Assembly (NCBI GenBank): GCA_010909165.1
Contig: MU008153.1
Span: 372,001 to 436,000 of the forward strand
DNA: 64,000 nucleotides
Direction: 5' to 3'
Source: Anthoceros angustus
Lineage: Eukaryota > Streptophyta > Anthocerotopsida > Anthocerotales > Anthocerotaceae
The first letter of the stretch is position 1. The number at the start of each line of letters is the position of its first letter. The notes below the pieces were generated by a model, which searched no databases, had not been told where the DNA came from, and saw nothing but the letters and a program-made list of their open reading frames with translations. Of the stretch, positions 1-9,859 are shown piece by piece. A program made the position numbers and the translations under genes.

Positions 1-130
1 AGATGAGGGCATGATTTTATAACAAGCGGCTCTACTGGGTCATGGGGCTAGGGAACTAGGGAATGGGTGGATACGAGGGCATGATTTTATAACAAGAGGC
101 CCCACCGGACCATGGGGCTAGGGAATGGAT
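1..130. repeat. Imperfect tandem duplication, two copies of about 70 bp
   Basis: The segment 'gagggcatgattttataaca' occurs at about 4 and again at about 77. In both copies it is followed by 'agcggctct' or 'agaggcccc' variants and 'catggggctagggaa'. This is a two-copy direct repeat, probably cut by the left window edge. No coding content is seen. Confidence 0.75.
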
Positions 131-323
131 GACACCCCATGCGAATACTAATCCGTTAAGAACGTTTGACTGTGGAGTTTTGATGAACCCCAAGTCCCCA
201 AGTATGGATGTCTCCTTCAAAGGAGAACTTAACTGGGCTTTTTAAGGTATACCACCCCATCGCAATAGTGATCGGAGCAAAAGGATGCTTAACTGTGGAG
301 TTCGGTGTAGATGTCATTCTTGC

Positions 324-443
324 GTGGTGGACATGTATGCAAAATGTGGTGAACTGGAAGATGCACCACATGTTTTTGACAGCTTGTCCACAAAGAATGT
401 TGTGACTTGGATGGCCGTTGTTGGATATGCACGACAAGGGTGA
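324..443 (+). pseudogene. PPR repeat fragment
   Basis: Read in the frame starting at 324, the sequence gives VVDMYAKCGELEDA, then VFDSLSTKNVVTW and GYARQG, followed by TGA at 441-443. These are the inter-repeat signatures of PLS-class pentatricopeptide proteins and closely match the PPR gene at 58.7-62.5 kb in this window (LVDMYAKCGELEDARQVFDS). Only about one and a half PPR units remain. There is no start codon, and no deaminase domain follows. It is probably a dispersed, dead copy of a PPR exon. Confidence 0.8.
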
Positions 444-1743
444 GCCGCTCATTGTGTAGTGTCTGCCAATCACAATTATAGTACTGAAGAGTAAGTGCAA
501 GCTTGAATTTAACCTAAGAATCAAACTTTTATTTGAAAGACCTCAATGGCCAAAATACCACAATATGAAATTCAAAACATCAATATGGCACCATTAAATT
601 TGAAATCAAGTGGAGAAAATTTAAAATTTTGACCAGTCATCTAAGTTTTGCCATCCTCAGATGTAAAAAGGCCTATGGGGCCCCTTATTGTAGTCAAGTT
701 CACCAAAAAAATTAGTTCTATTAAACACATGATTAGGCTTGCCTAGGTTCATTTTTACATTAATTATGTTCTTTTTTAGATTATATATTTAATTATGTTC
801 TTCTTTAGATTATATATTTTTCTTATAATATTAAATATATTTACAACCTTTATTAAAATTTTTACATATTCAATAACTACTTATTTTAATAATTAATAAA
901 ATAATACTTACCGATTTGTCAAATTATATTGAGGAAGAAGAAGAATAATTTTATTTAAGTCTACTAAGGATGGATGAGGAGCAAAATGATAACAATTGTC
1001 CTCCCCAAGAAGTGACATTCAGACCAAAGTTCATTAGAACTCAAAAAGTCATGTGCCATTTGGTTCGAACACTACTAAAAAGCGTTACCCATCCCTTGAT
1101 ATAAAAAACCCTATGGGACCTCGTATTCTATGAAGCTCTTCGGGGCTGCCTGCTATAATGCCCCACGTGGATACTAAATAGAAAATGCACAATGAAGTTC
1201 ACCAAAAGAAGTGACAATAATCAATAACTAAATAATTAAAAACTCTTAACAGCTAAAAATAATTAGGGAGTAGAAGGCTGAGTAACATTTAATGGGGGAA
1301 TAACACTTAAGGTAGGAGACTGAACTTGTTACATGTTAATCTCAGTATCCAATATGTTGGCTTGTCGTGTGGTTCTTGCAAAGTTGGTTCTTGTGTCCGT
1401 TGTCAGAGCACGTTCGAGTCTTAAGGTAGACTAAACAACTTAAGGGTGGATCCCCAACCGCACAGTACGGACGATGAAACGATGACACCATGACCGGGTG
1501 GTCATGGACGTTCGTACCCGGAACAAACCTGACACCGCGCCTTGCCCGGCGATCTCCTCTTTCCTGACTAAAAACTTACATTTCCCTTGACCGCCCAAAT
1601 TTATATGCATGTATGTGGGAACCGGCCCCTACCAGCAGATTGAGAAGTGGCTTCTTGTGTTGGAGCTCGAAAGCTGGTCTCTCCATACACAGATTGTGAT
1701 GGAGCTACTCTGCTCCTTGAGCACGTGCCATGGATCATACCCC
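444..1743. other. Intergenic, AT-rich then mixed; no gene seen
   Basis: Positions 530-1000 are strongly AT-rich. Around 935-985 lies a 'gaagaagaag...ttttatttaagtctactaaggat' block shared with a dispersed repeat at about 40.08 kb. Positions 1330-1600 are of more balanced composition and would contain the promoter of the downstream plastid gene. No ORF with recognisable similarity is seen. Confidence 0.6.
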
Positions 1744-2543
1744 ATGGCAATCCCTTCACATGGCAGACGTGGCCCTACCAGTGGAGGCATAGCGGTCTCC
1801 AGCTCATGCTCATTCTCCAGCCGCTCAAGGCTATGGCTGCTGCTTCCAGGCAGAGGGACCAAGACGGCACCAAGAAGGCAGCAGGTGGCAGTAATTGCGG
1901 GATTTCTGCCTGTGGATCCCTGGTCACCTAATATTGATTCGCAGAGCGTCGCCTCGCAGCTCTTCGCTGTGTCATTGATCCCCTATCTCGGATTTCTCTA
2001 TCACATGACCCGGTCCAAGACTGCGCCTAAACTTACGCTCTTCGGATTCTACTTCCTCCTAGTGTTTGTAGGAGCCACGAGTACGTTTGTGTTTTTTTTT
2101 TGTGCGCTATGCGCAAGTGCTGGCCGTTTCGTTGTAGATTCCTACGCAATATCCTGAATGTGGCCAGACGCTTACTCGTTGTGTGATCGTTGTTTTGTGG
2201 ATGCATCTTGTGCCATCAGTACCTGCCGGCATTTACGGTCAGTGAATTTTTTGTGTCCCAGATCTGCCTGACCTGCTTCGTTTTCCTCCTGCAATTGCCG
2301 GTGGATGTATGTGATTCCTGCGGGTTCTGAAAAATATTTTTTTGGTTTGTCCTTGATGCAGCCAAGGTGCACTATGGGACATCCTTGTCAAATGTTGATT
2401 GGCTCCACGGGGGAGCTGAATTTTTCTTGACTCTCACAAATTTGTTCATAGTCATTGGTTTAAGACAAGCCTTACGAACGGTCCAGAGTAAGACTGGGGA
2501 ATCAGAGGTTGAGGAGAAGGACGCTATAGGATCACCTAAGTAG
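1744..2543 (+). CDS. Small plastid-targeted membrane protein, DUF3593-like, two exons
   Basis: The model joins exon 1744-2080 to exon 2362-2543 (GTACGT donor at 2081, CAG acceptor ending 2361), giving 172 aa in frame. The first about 60 residues are Ser/Arg-rich without acidic residues, as in a chloroplast transit peptide. The mature part has three hydrophobic segments: SQLFAVSLIPYLGFLYHM, LTLFGFYFLLVFVGA, and LTLTNLFIVIGLRQAL, preceded by VHYGTSLSNVDWLHGGAE. This block matches a family conserved in cyanobacteria and plants that I recall as DUF3593; the number is from memory and the function is unknown. ATG 1744 (ccATGG context) is preferred over the in-frame ATG at 1609 because the upstream residues look non-conserved. 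Homologues, as I recall them, have a few extra residues (IPAGIYA-like) at the splice junction, so a micro-exon inside the intron may be missing from this model. Confidence 0.75.
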
Positions 2544-2960
2544 ATTTCTGCTAGGGAATTGAAGTCCACAATGCTAATAGAAGCTATCCAATCAAGTCGA
2601 TTCTGAACACGAGGCATGGCCACACGTCCCTGCAGCATGAGTCAGGCCCTTCAATGGTCATCAAAACATTGATGGGGAAACTGATGAAGCAAAATGTCAC
2701 CTCCTCCTGCTCTTTCAAGTGGAGGCCTGGGATTGAGCTGTGGACTCCTTCGTGGGAGACTCCTTTCGCTGCGTGCAATTGTTTTAAGTTTAGTTCCTCG
2801 TATTAGCATTGATCTTGAAGCAGGAATCAACTTGTGTATGCAGGACATGAGCATTGCAACAAATGAGCACATAACCGCCCAGACGTACCTGGCGACCTGA
2901 GGAGCCTCAGGTTTCAGCCTGCAGTTGTTGGTTAGTCCGACCATACGACGCTGAAGTCCT

Positions 2961-5737
2961 TTAAATGGTCTTGGTGCTTGAGGGGTCTGAGGGAGTCATG
3001 TTCAACAGAAAACGAGGCTGTGTCATGGTATGGAGGCATGTCAAGTTCAGCATGGCTGAGGAGAGTAAATCGAGATAGCTCACCAGAGGACTTCGTGGAT
3101 TCGTGACACAGCATTTTCTTGGACGGCTACCAAGGCTCATCAAGCTGCTGCCTGCTAACGTGCTAGGCGGTGCCATGACAGTCGGTGCTGACCTAGTAGA
3201 GTTGTGTCCTCCATCAGAAACGACTGAATTGCACGCAGACTTCGAGATGCGAGCAGAAACTGCCGCCAACTTCAAGTCCAGCTTTTCCAGAGAGGCTAGA
3301 ATGTTCTTCTCTTCTTCAGACAAAACTGGGCCTTCACCTGTGGCCATGCGTGGTGGTGCACAGTACTCCCTCGGTGGTAAGGCAGGAGGTGGCCTCTGAT
3401 CCTGAACTGCAAAGAAGGTCATCTGCTTCGGCATCCAGATCTCATCTGGCCTTGTGCCAGCGGAACTGCCTGGCGTGCTTGGTGTGGCTTTGGCACCAGA
3501 TTCGTGTTCAGGTCCCCTGGGAAGCAAGGATTCCTTGCTCCTCGGATTGCTCAGTTGTCGAGGTTGAGCTTCTCTGGAAGGTTTGCCTTGCTGATCCTCC
3601 GAGGTGTGCCTTGACCTTTCACTTATCGTGGTAGAGGGTTGTGTTGCTCTTGCAGGTGTCATTTGTCGGTCTCCAGATGTGTCCCTGGCATGCTCGTGGT
3701 GTGTGACAGACTGTTTTGTTTGCATCTCCTGAGCTGTTCCCCTGGAAACCTCACAGCTGCTGACGGGCTGAGGCAGCGGGGGTGACCTGAAGTGCCCAAC
3801 TTCGTTCCCCTGTCTGTACATTTGATGACTCATGTTGAGGAGTCGAGGTACAGATGGCTGCCCCATCTGAGAATTCTGCATAGCTGGATATGGCATGGAA
3901 TGTATAGAAGGTGGCTGCTTCCGGTGTAAGGGACCCTGCGCTTCCCACCCAATCTCCCAGGCTTTGGATTGCAGGGGTCTCGTTTCATTACTCGAGAATG
4001 CATGTGCATCCTCAGTTGTTTTTCCTCTGGAAGTATGGCGCTCTGTGTGTATTTTGAAGCTCTCGTGGGCATGCAGCTGTTGATTTGGAAACCAGTTTTG
4101 CATTGCATCATTGCTTACATTGATCTGTCCTTGGTCTCCTCGAGCCCTCTTGTAGCCTTGTTCATCGGAAGGAGAGACGCAGTAAGCAGTCAAGGCTGCA
4201 ACTGCTGAGTTGTACTGTTCTTCACCTCTGCAGAAGTTGGAGAGCTGGACAGTCATCGCCGTGTTGTGCACTTTGATAGTACCTTGGTCGTCGTTTTGTG
4301 AGCAGGTACACTCGTCCAGAGCAACATGTGGTTCATGCTTTTGGCGCTTTTCACTTTCCTGTGTGAGCTGTGACCGACCGTCTGTCTCCACGGTGTCGAT
4401 CTCTTCACCATCCTCAATATCTAGGGCTTCTGGCTGGTTGCAATCTTCAAGGCGAGACTGAATGGCAGTGACCTCTGCAATCAACCTCGCTGTAGCAGCT
4501 TCATTTGCAAGTCTAGCTTTGACTATCTCCTCGCGGAGATAACTTGCTTCCCTATTAAATCCTTGTGCTGTACCAGATATGTCTGCTACTTCTCCCCTTG
4601 AACCTGAAGACCTCTGATCTTCTCCAGGTGAAGCACAGTTACATGCCATACCATTTCTCGAGTTGGCTATCGAATTTGACGGTGAGGTTGATCTTGACAC
4701 AAACACTTGCTGGGAGCAGTCAAGAATAGAGGCCGCCTCGGCCTCGAAGAACTCGTGCTCCTTTTCATAGCATGGACCATCCTGATTTGTGTTCTTCTCT
4801 GCGTAGGCCTTCTTCGAGAATCCCATGTTCAAAACCTTGGGTGATGCGAAAGTGTTAGAGTAGGCGATTAGGCTACTTGCAGTTGTTGTGATTGATGACA
4901 CAGTCACCGAGTCATCTACTGCTGGAGTGATGTGCTGAAAATTCCTGTGCACATAGTACCCGTCCTCGTCTAACTCTAGCTTTGAGTAATCTATGGGACC
5001 GCAACTCAGATGCGAATCAAGCTCGTATGCATCACGAGCACTTTCTGTCCAAGATTCGCTGTAGTCGTGTGCAGAAGAAGCTGCATGGTGCTCTTCAGAT
5101 TCGAAGCTCTCCTTCCGCTTACTGTTAAGGCTGTCGCAGGTGAAGTAAGTTCGAAATGAATCGCAAGCATTAAACAAACAATAACACGATGATGGACTCA
5201 CAAAATTTCAATACTGTAAGAAGAGGCTTACGGGTTCGAGCGTGTGACGTTCATAGTTCTCAAAGCATGCGGATGCAAGGTGATTTTGCCCCCAGTTGCG
5301 AGGTGATTCGTTGGGGGCCCTGCTTTAGCGATTACCCTGATCCTGTCATCAATATCCCTCTCCTCTCTGTATACTGAAGAATTCCACCTCGGTTTCTTAT
5401 GGCCGCCTTTCTCCTGCTTGCTGCAACCGCGTTGTGCCTTTGAATTCGAAGTGGCTGAATTTTTTACAGGAGTCTGCAGAGCGGAGTGGATGTACCCTGC
5501 CAGCCTTGCTCGTTCTTTCCTTCGCAGCTCTAATATCTCCTGGGCCTCCCTCTTCTCAGACTGCTCCCTTTCCAGACGAACCTCTTGCCATTTCCTACAT
5601 AGGTTGTCGACACCACGATTTGGCTTGCAGGCTTTGCTTTCTGAATCTAACGGAAAGAGACGACAGAAAGGCAGCAAAGGACAACAGAAGACATAGCATT
5701 TGCAAGCCTTCCATACCGGTGTCTCGAAGCAGTGCAC
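2961..5737 (-). CDS. Large unrecognised protein, low-complexity and coiled-coil, at least two exons
   Basis: Exon 5737-5232 splices to exon 5130-2961 (donor GTAAGC, acceptor CAG, phase kept), giving about 891 aa. The N-terminal exon is highly charged (KWQEVRLEREQSEKREAQEI) and helical. The second exon has a predicted coiled coil (REEIVKARLANEAATARLIAEV region), long Ser/Thr/Gln/Pro-rich stretches and a short helix near the C-terminus (EEEKNILASLEKLDLKLAAV). I recognise no domain. An alternative start at 5714 with a 46-nt first intron (5692-5647) also keeps frame and gives 868 aa. The last about 45 codons read better in the -1 frame (ELDMPPYHDTASFSVEHD, stop near 2932), which suggests a missed small intron or an indel near 3110. 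The gene is convergent with the plastid-protein gene. Confidence 0.6.
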
Positions 5738-6632
5738 TTAGCGTTCAGGAGCCTTCTCCTCTCCATGCTCATCCTTGAGCATTTCATCGCCGAGTAGTGC
5801 ATTTCTTGTCCCTTCTCCTGCATCATCCTGTGCCTGCCAATGTATACTTCTCCGCTCTTCACTCCGAGTGACTACGATCTAAACACAAATCTCGCCACCT
5901 TGCACCAGCTGCACTGCTGCACTATAGATGAAGCCCGGCACTATCTATCTATCTTTCTTCCTATTGTCCTTGCCTCACAATCTCCGGAAAACAATCATCA
6001 AGAAATCCTGGAAGAACTTCGACACTCATTGTGACAACCACTGGCTTCACCACTTCTTGGATCCAGCGGACAGCAGCCAAAGGCCGGGAACAACAGAAAA
6101 TTTCTTCCGCTCAATATTCACGGCAAGAGCGCATGGAATGAACACATTGAAGGCCGAGATCATCTTAAAATTCCAGGACATCCTCTCAGAACTATATCGG
6201 AACTCCGGCCATTCTTCCAATTCCTCCAGATTTTTTCACATCAAGTAGCAGAAGAGTGTACACTCACACGAGCATCTTCCGAGACGGACGGAATGCAAGC
6301 GCAAACCACACAGAGCTGCGTGGCTGCCTCCCACCTAACTGTTTCCCCCTCAAGCATCGTCCGTCCCGTTCTGTTCGAATTCCTCTTTACGCGGTACAGT
6401 GACCAACGTCCACTTAGTCTAACCGTAAACCGCTTCTATGGGTTAAGAGTAAATCAAACGACAAACCTCTCTTCGTATGACCCTGTTCCCTTACTGCGTT
6501 TCACGCGTATCAACTCCCCTGTGTTGTAGTGAAGCTTGTGTGTATGTGCTGCCGCACTGTTTTCTCCAGCTAAACAAGGTTCATAGAAGGTAGAGAATTT
6601 TGGTATAGTTTTTTGATATATTTTAGTATTTA
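5738..6632. other. Intergenic region between divergent genes
   Basis: This stretch separates the start of the minus-strand gene from the lipocalin gene. Short ORFs are present (for example 5928-6248 on the plus strand), but none has recognisable similarity or signs of coding composition. It probably contains both promoters and 5' leaders. Confidence 0.5.
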
Positions 6633-8215
6633 ATGAGAATGTCTTCAAAGTTATGGGTGTCTTGGGGTGTATTTTTTTCATTGTTCTTGTGCACAACTCT
6701 TTTATATGAAGTGAAGCTTATTGGGGCTCAACTATCACCTAACCCTCCAAATCTTCCAGGTTTTCAATTTCCATCACCTGGGATTTCTATTCCTAAACTT
6801 CTTACTCAACCTTTCTGTACCAATGAAGTTGCATATCCAAGTTGTCCAGCAGTTACTACATTTGATTTAATAGACCTTCGATTCTTCGTTGGGACATGGT
6901 ATGAAATTGGGAGGACGGGACGAAGCAAACTCCAAAATGAGGCAGGACAAAATTGTCAACAAGTCAATTATACTTTAGTTAACGTTGGAATTATTGGAGA
7001 ATCATCCAGTCAGCTGAAAGTGGTGAACAAAGCTGTGCAAGTTACAGGCCCTGTCGCTACTTTTGGGTTAAAATCTATTGGAAGTGGAACAAGGAGAGTG
7101 TGCAATGCAGCTAAGAAAATATGCGACCTACTTGGTCCAACTGCACAAATTACACAAACTAGTGCTCAAGTAAGTCAATTGTATGTGCCACTTTCATAAA
7201 ATCATTTGATGTACCTAATATGTATTGTCTATACTCAAATTATATAATTTATTTATTATTAAAAATACTACAGCTTGGAACACTTGCCGCATCATTGGCT
7301 CTGGTACACCCAGTAGAAGCAGCTGCTCTATCGAATGCATCTTTGAAGATAACCGCCAAAGGCCAACAAATTCAAGCATCTCTCGATTTTCTTGCTAAAA
7401 ACGTCACTATCATTCAAGAATTAGCTTTACACACAAGTGACAACAATAGTACTAGAGATGTTATAGTGAACAACCTCCAAACATCGATATCTGCAATTCG
7501 TGATATCATCACCAATATTTCCTCACTTGTTTCTCAAGTGAGTGATGCTCGGACAGATGTATTACAGGTACATCCACCTCACTGAATTTATCAAAATTTT
7601 ATTGGGATGAGAAATACTTATCAATATTTAATTGAATGTGGTCACAACCTACTTGTGCAGGTTGCTTCTTCATTGTTAGCTCCAAATCCAAGTAAAGGTA
7701 TTGATCCTCCACCATTTGAATTAATTGGCCAATTATGGAAAGCAGTGGTGGAACTTAGTAGCCAAGAACAAGAAATTCTAGCAAAGGCAACGAAGATTCG
7801 TGTAAGCTTGGCTAGCATTGATGTTGCTTCAGGCTTACTCAATCTTGACCAAAGCAACCAAACCACAGTTGTAACTCAAGTTGGATCAGCTGTGCAAAAT
7901 ATTACATCATATGGAAAGCTCAATGTAACCTTACCTAATCAAACTAATGTGTCCAAAGAATCTCCATTTTGGATTTTGGCTTTGGATGGTATACCTAGCC
8001 AAGGATATCAATCTGCTTTGACATATTCTTGCACTGAAAGTGCAAATGGAGATATAAGAAAAACATTATCCATACTTTCGAGGAACACCACATTAGCACA
8101 AAACACTCTTACTGGATATCTCCAAACCGCTATAGCTTTTGGATTTAGTTTTGATTGTGAAGACCCTCTTATTTTGAACAATCAAGACCCTTCATGCGTT
8201 GCAGCCATAGCTTGA
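6633..8215 (+). CDS. Secreted lipocalin with a large internal helical insertion, three exons
   Basis: Exons 6633-7169, 7274-7567 and 7661-8215 join in phase 0 (GTAAGT/CAG and GTACAT/CAG borders; introns of 104 and 93 nt), giving 461 aa. Residues 1-33 form a signal peptide (SWGVFFSLFLCTTLLY core). The hallmark lipocalin motif VGTWYEIGR lies at about 86-94, followed by strands NCQQVNYTLVN and QLKVVNKAVQV. The other half of the barrel appears only near the C-terminus: FWILALDG (380-387), YQSALTYSC and ILSRNTTL (415-422), ending like Blc/TIL/apoD proteins (AFGFSF). About 190 residues between them (about 155-345) are alpha-helical and rich in Ala/Ser/Asn, with many N-x-S/T sequons. The family normally has about 170-190 residues in total. 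Lipocalins bind small hydrophobic ligands; the ligand here is unknown. Location is probably extracellular or vacuolar. The gene is AT-richer than its neighbours. Confidence 0.8.
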
Positions 8216-8253
8216 TGTGATTTGCAAGTATAACAATTCTGTAACGTTGATGC

Positions 8254-8259
8254 AATAAA
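8254..8259 (+). terminator. Canonical AATAAA polyadenylation signal of the lipocalin gene
   Basis: AATAAA lies 39 nt downstream of the lipocalin stop codon. A run of A residues follows at 8281. Confidence 0.6.
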
Positions 8260-8419
8260 GTTGATGTTTCTATTTTCTACAAAAAAAATCATCTAATTTT
8301 AAAATCCATAAAATAATTAAATGTTTTATTTTTATATCTTATTCATTTTTATCATATTTATTAGTTTTTTCTATTTTTTATATCTATTCATTGGCTTGCA
8401 CACCCTAAGAAATAATATA

Positions 8420-8610
8420 TAGAAGAAGAACAAGAAATCTATTATAGTCCACTTAGATGGAATTTTTTCTATCAAGGGACTTATACTTAACAACTTGTAC
8501 CATGGTGTGCCTAAACTATTAGCACTACATGCATCCACTACCTCTAGGCACTCCCATAAACTAGGTACAATTCAAGGCAATATTTTTGGTGGAAGTACCA
8601 ATCAGATTAA
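8420..8610 (+). repeat. Dispersed repeat A, copy 1
   Basis: This contains 'cttaacaacttgtaccatgg', then 'tgtgcctaa', 'gcatccact' and 'ctctaggcac'. The same order of blocks recurs at 25740-25850 and at 40075-40240. No coding potential is seen. It is probably a fragment of a transposable element. Confidence 0.6.
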
Positions 8611-8689
8611 TTTTAAATAAAATAAAAATATTCTTCTAAAAATTTATTCTTCTTTTTTTTTTTCCTACTTTCAGTAACTAATCTAGATA

Positions 8690-9020
8690 TTATGTATATC
8701 GTGAATATGTATTAATGCTCAAGATTATGCCTAGTCCAAAGGCTATATATATAGTGTTCCCGTATACATATATGATATGAGTGAGCTAAAAAACATTAGG
8801 TAGTGAGTGACTTCAGTAATATTAGATTTTTGAGAATATGTCTAAATGCTAAATATGATATGAGTGGGCTAAGTAAAGTTAGGTAATGAATGACTTCAAT
8901 AATATTAGATTTTGAGATTATATCTAAGTGTTATCGATTTGTATATGTTACTTTTGTCTAATGTTCATCTTGTCAGCTTACGTGTTTACTTGTAGTATTA
9001 CAAGTAAAGCGATTCCAATT
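8690..9020 (+). repeat. Repeat B: F-box-flanking AT-rich module, inverted copy at 29.63-29.85 kb
   Basis: The block 'gattatgcctagtccaaagg', then 'tatatagtgtt', 'gatatgagtgagcta' and 'gtgagtgacttcagtaatat', is present here. Its reverse complement is at 29630-29850 with high identity. Within this copy, the 'gatatgag(t)gggctaa...ttcaataatattagattttgag' part is itself duplicated (about 8775-8840 and 8857-8915). Both copies abut an F-box gene fragment. Confidence 0.7.
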
Positions 9021-9021
9021 C

Positions 9022-9095
9022 GAATTAAGGTACCTTGTTTTTTGGGAGCTGTTTCCATGTCATGTTTGCCAAGTTCATTATTATCATGCAACTCG
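9022..9095 (-). pseudogene. F-box gene fragment (central region)
   Basis: The reverse complement reads CMIIMNLANMTWKQLPKNKVP. This aligns with IVIINMVNRSWRRLPKLKLP in the intact F-box protein encoded at 46416-47954. Only about 25 codons remain. Confidence 0.65.
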
Positions 9096-9859
9096 GACGC
9101 TACACAACTCCGGGACCCTTGCTTATCTCTCTGTTTGAAGGGTTTTCTCTCTCTATGTTGGAAGGTTTTGCAATCACTATGTTGAAGTATACTGCCATGC
9201 TTAGGGTATCTTATTGTAGCTCTTGCATGCGTTATTTTTGAACATTGGTTTTAACTAAGTGTGCACCAGTTGAGCTGACAAAGGTCTCCCATCTTGATTG
9301 TTGGCTCTTCTCGCCATGTTATTGAGGCCGTCATCGCTCTAGTTGGCCATACTGGCTATGCTATTCAGCTATGTACAACCAGCGGCGACGTGATAAACCC
9401 ACCCTAAGCTGATGGTGTCCATGGTGAATGTCATCCCTCTCGGCCACTATGCAACTCCCTTGCTTATCTTCATGTTTGAAGATTATTATCAACTAGTGTG
9501 GAAAAACACTTCACATGAGAATTCGGCATAGCATATTACTCTTAAATAATGTGCAAACTCTCTTTACATGAGAATTTGGCACAACACTTCCATTATTCTT
9601 ATCTCGTGTAGAAGATTTCTCACTTGAGAATAACGCTCAGCAGATTATTATTCACTCATCAATTGTGGAACTATTGTCTACTCATACTTGGCTGAGGAGG
9701 TTTATGGAGTCGTGCTGGAGCGGTGTTCAGGGAGTGGTGTTCTCAAGGGTTTTGGAGCGGTGAGCGGTGTTGTCAAGGGTCTTCTATATATGGTCTTTTC
9801 CAGGGTCTTCTCCAGGTCTTTTTACATGGCTCCCCAGTATGATGCGGGCCACCCAATCT

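Noticed and set aside
1380-1440. Possible tRNA-like B box ('cgttcgagtctt')
   Set aside because: Only a loose match, with no T-arm stem and no A box at the right distance.
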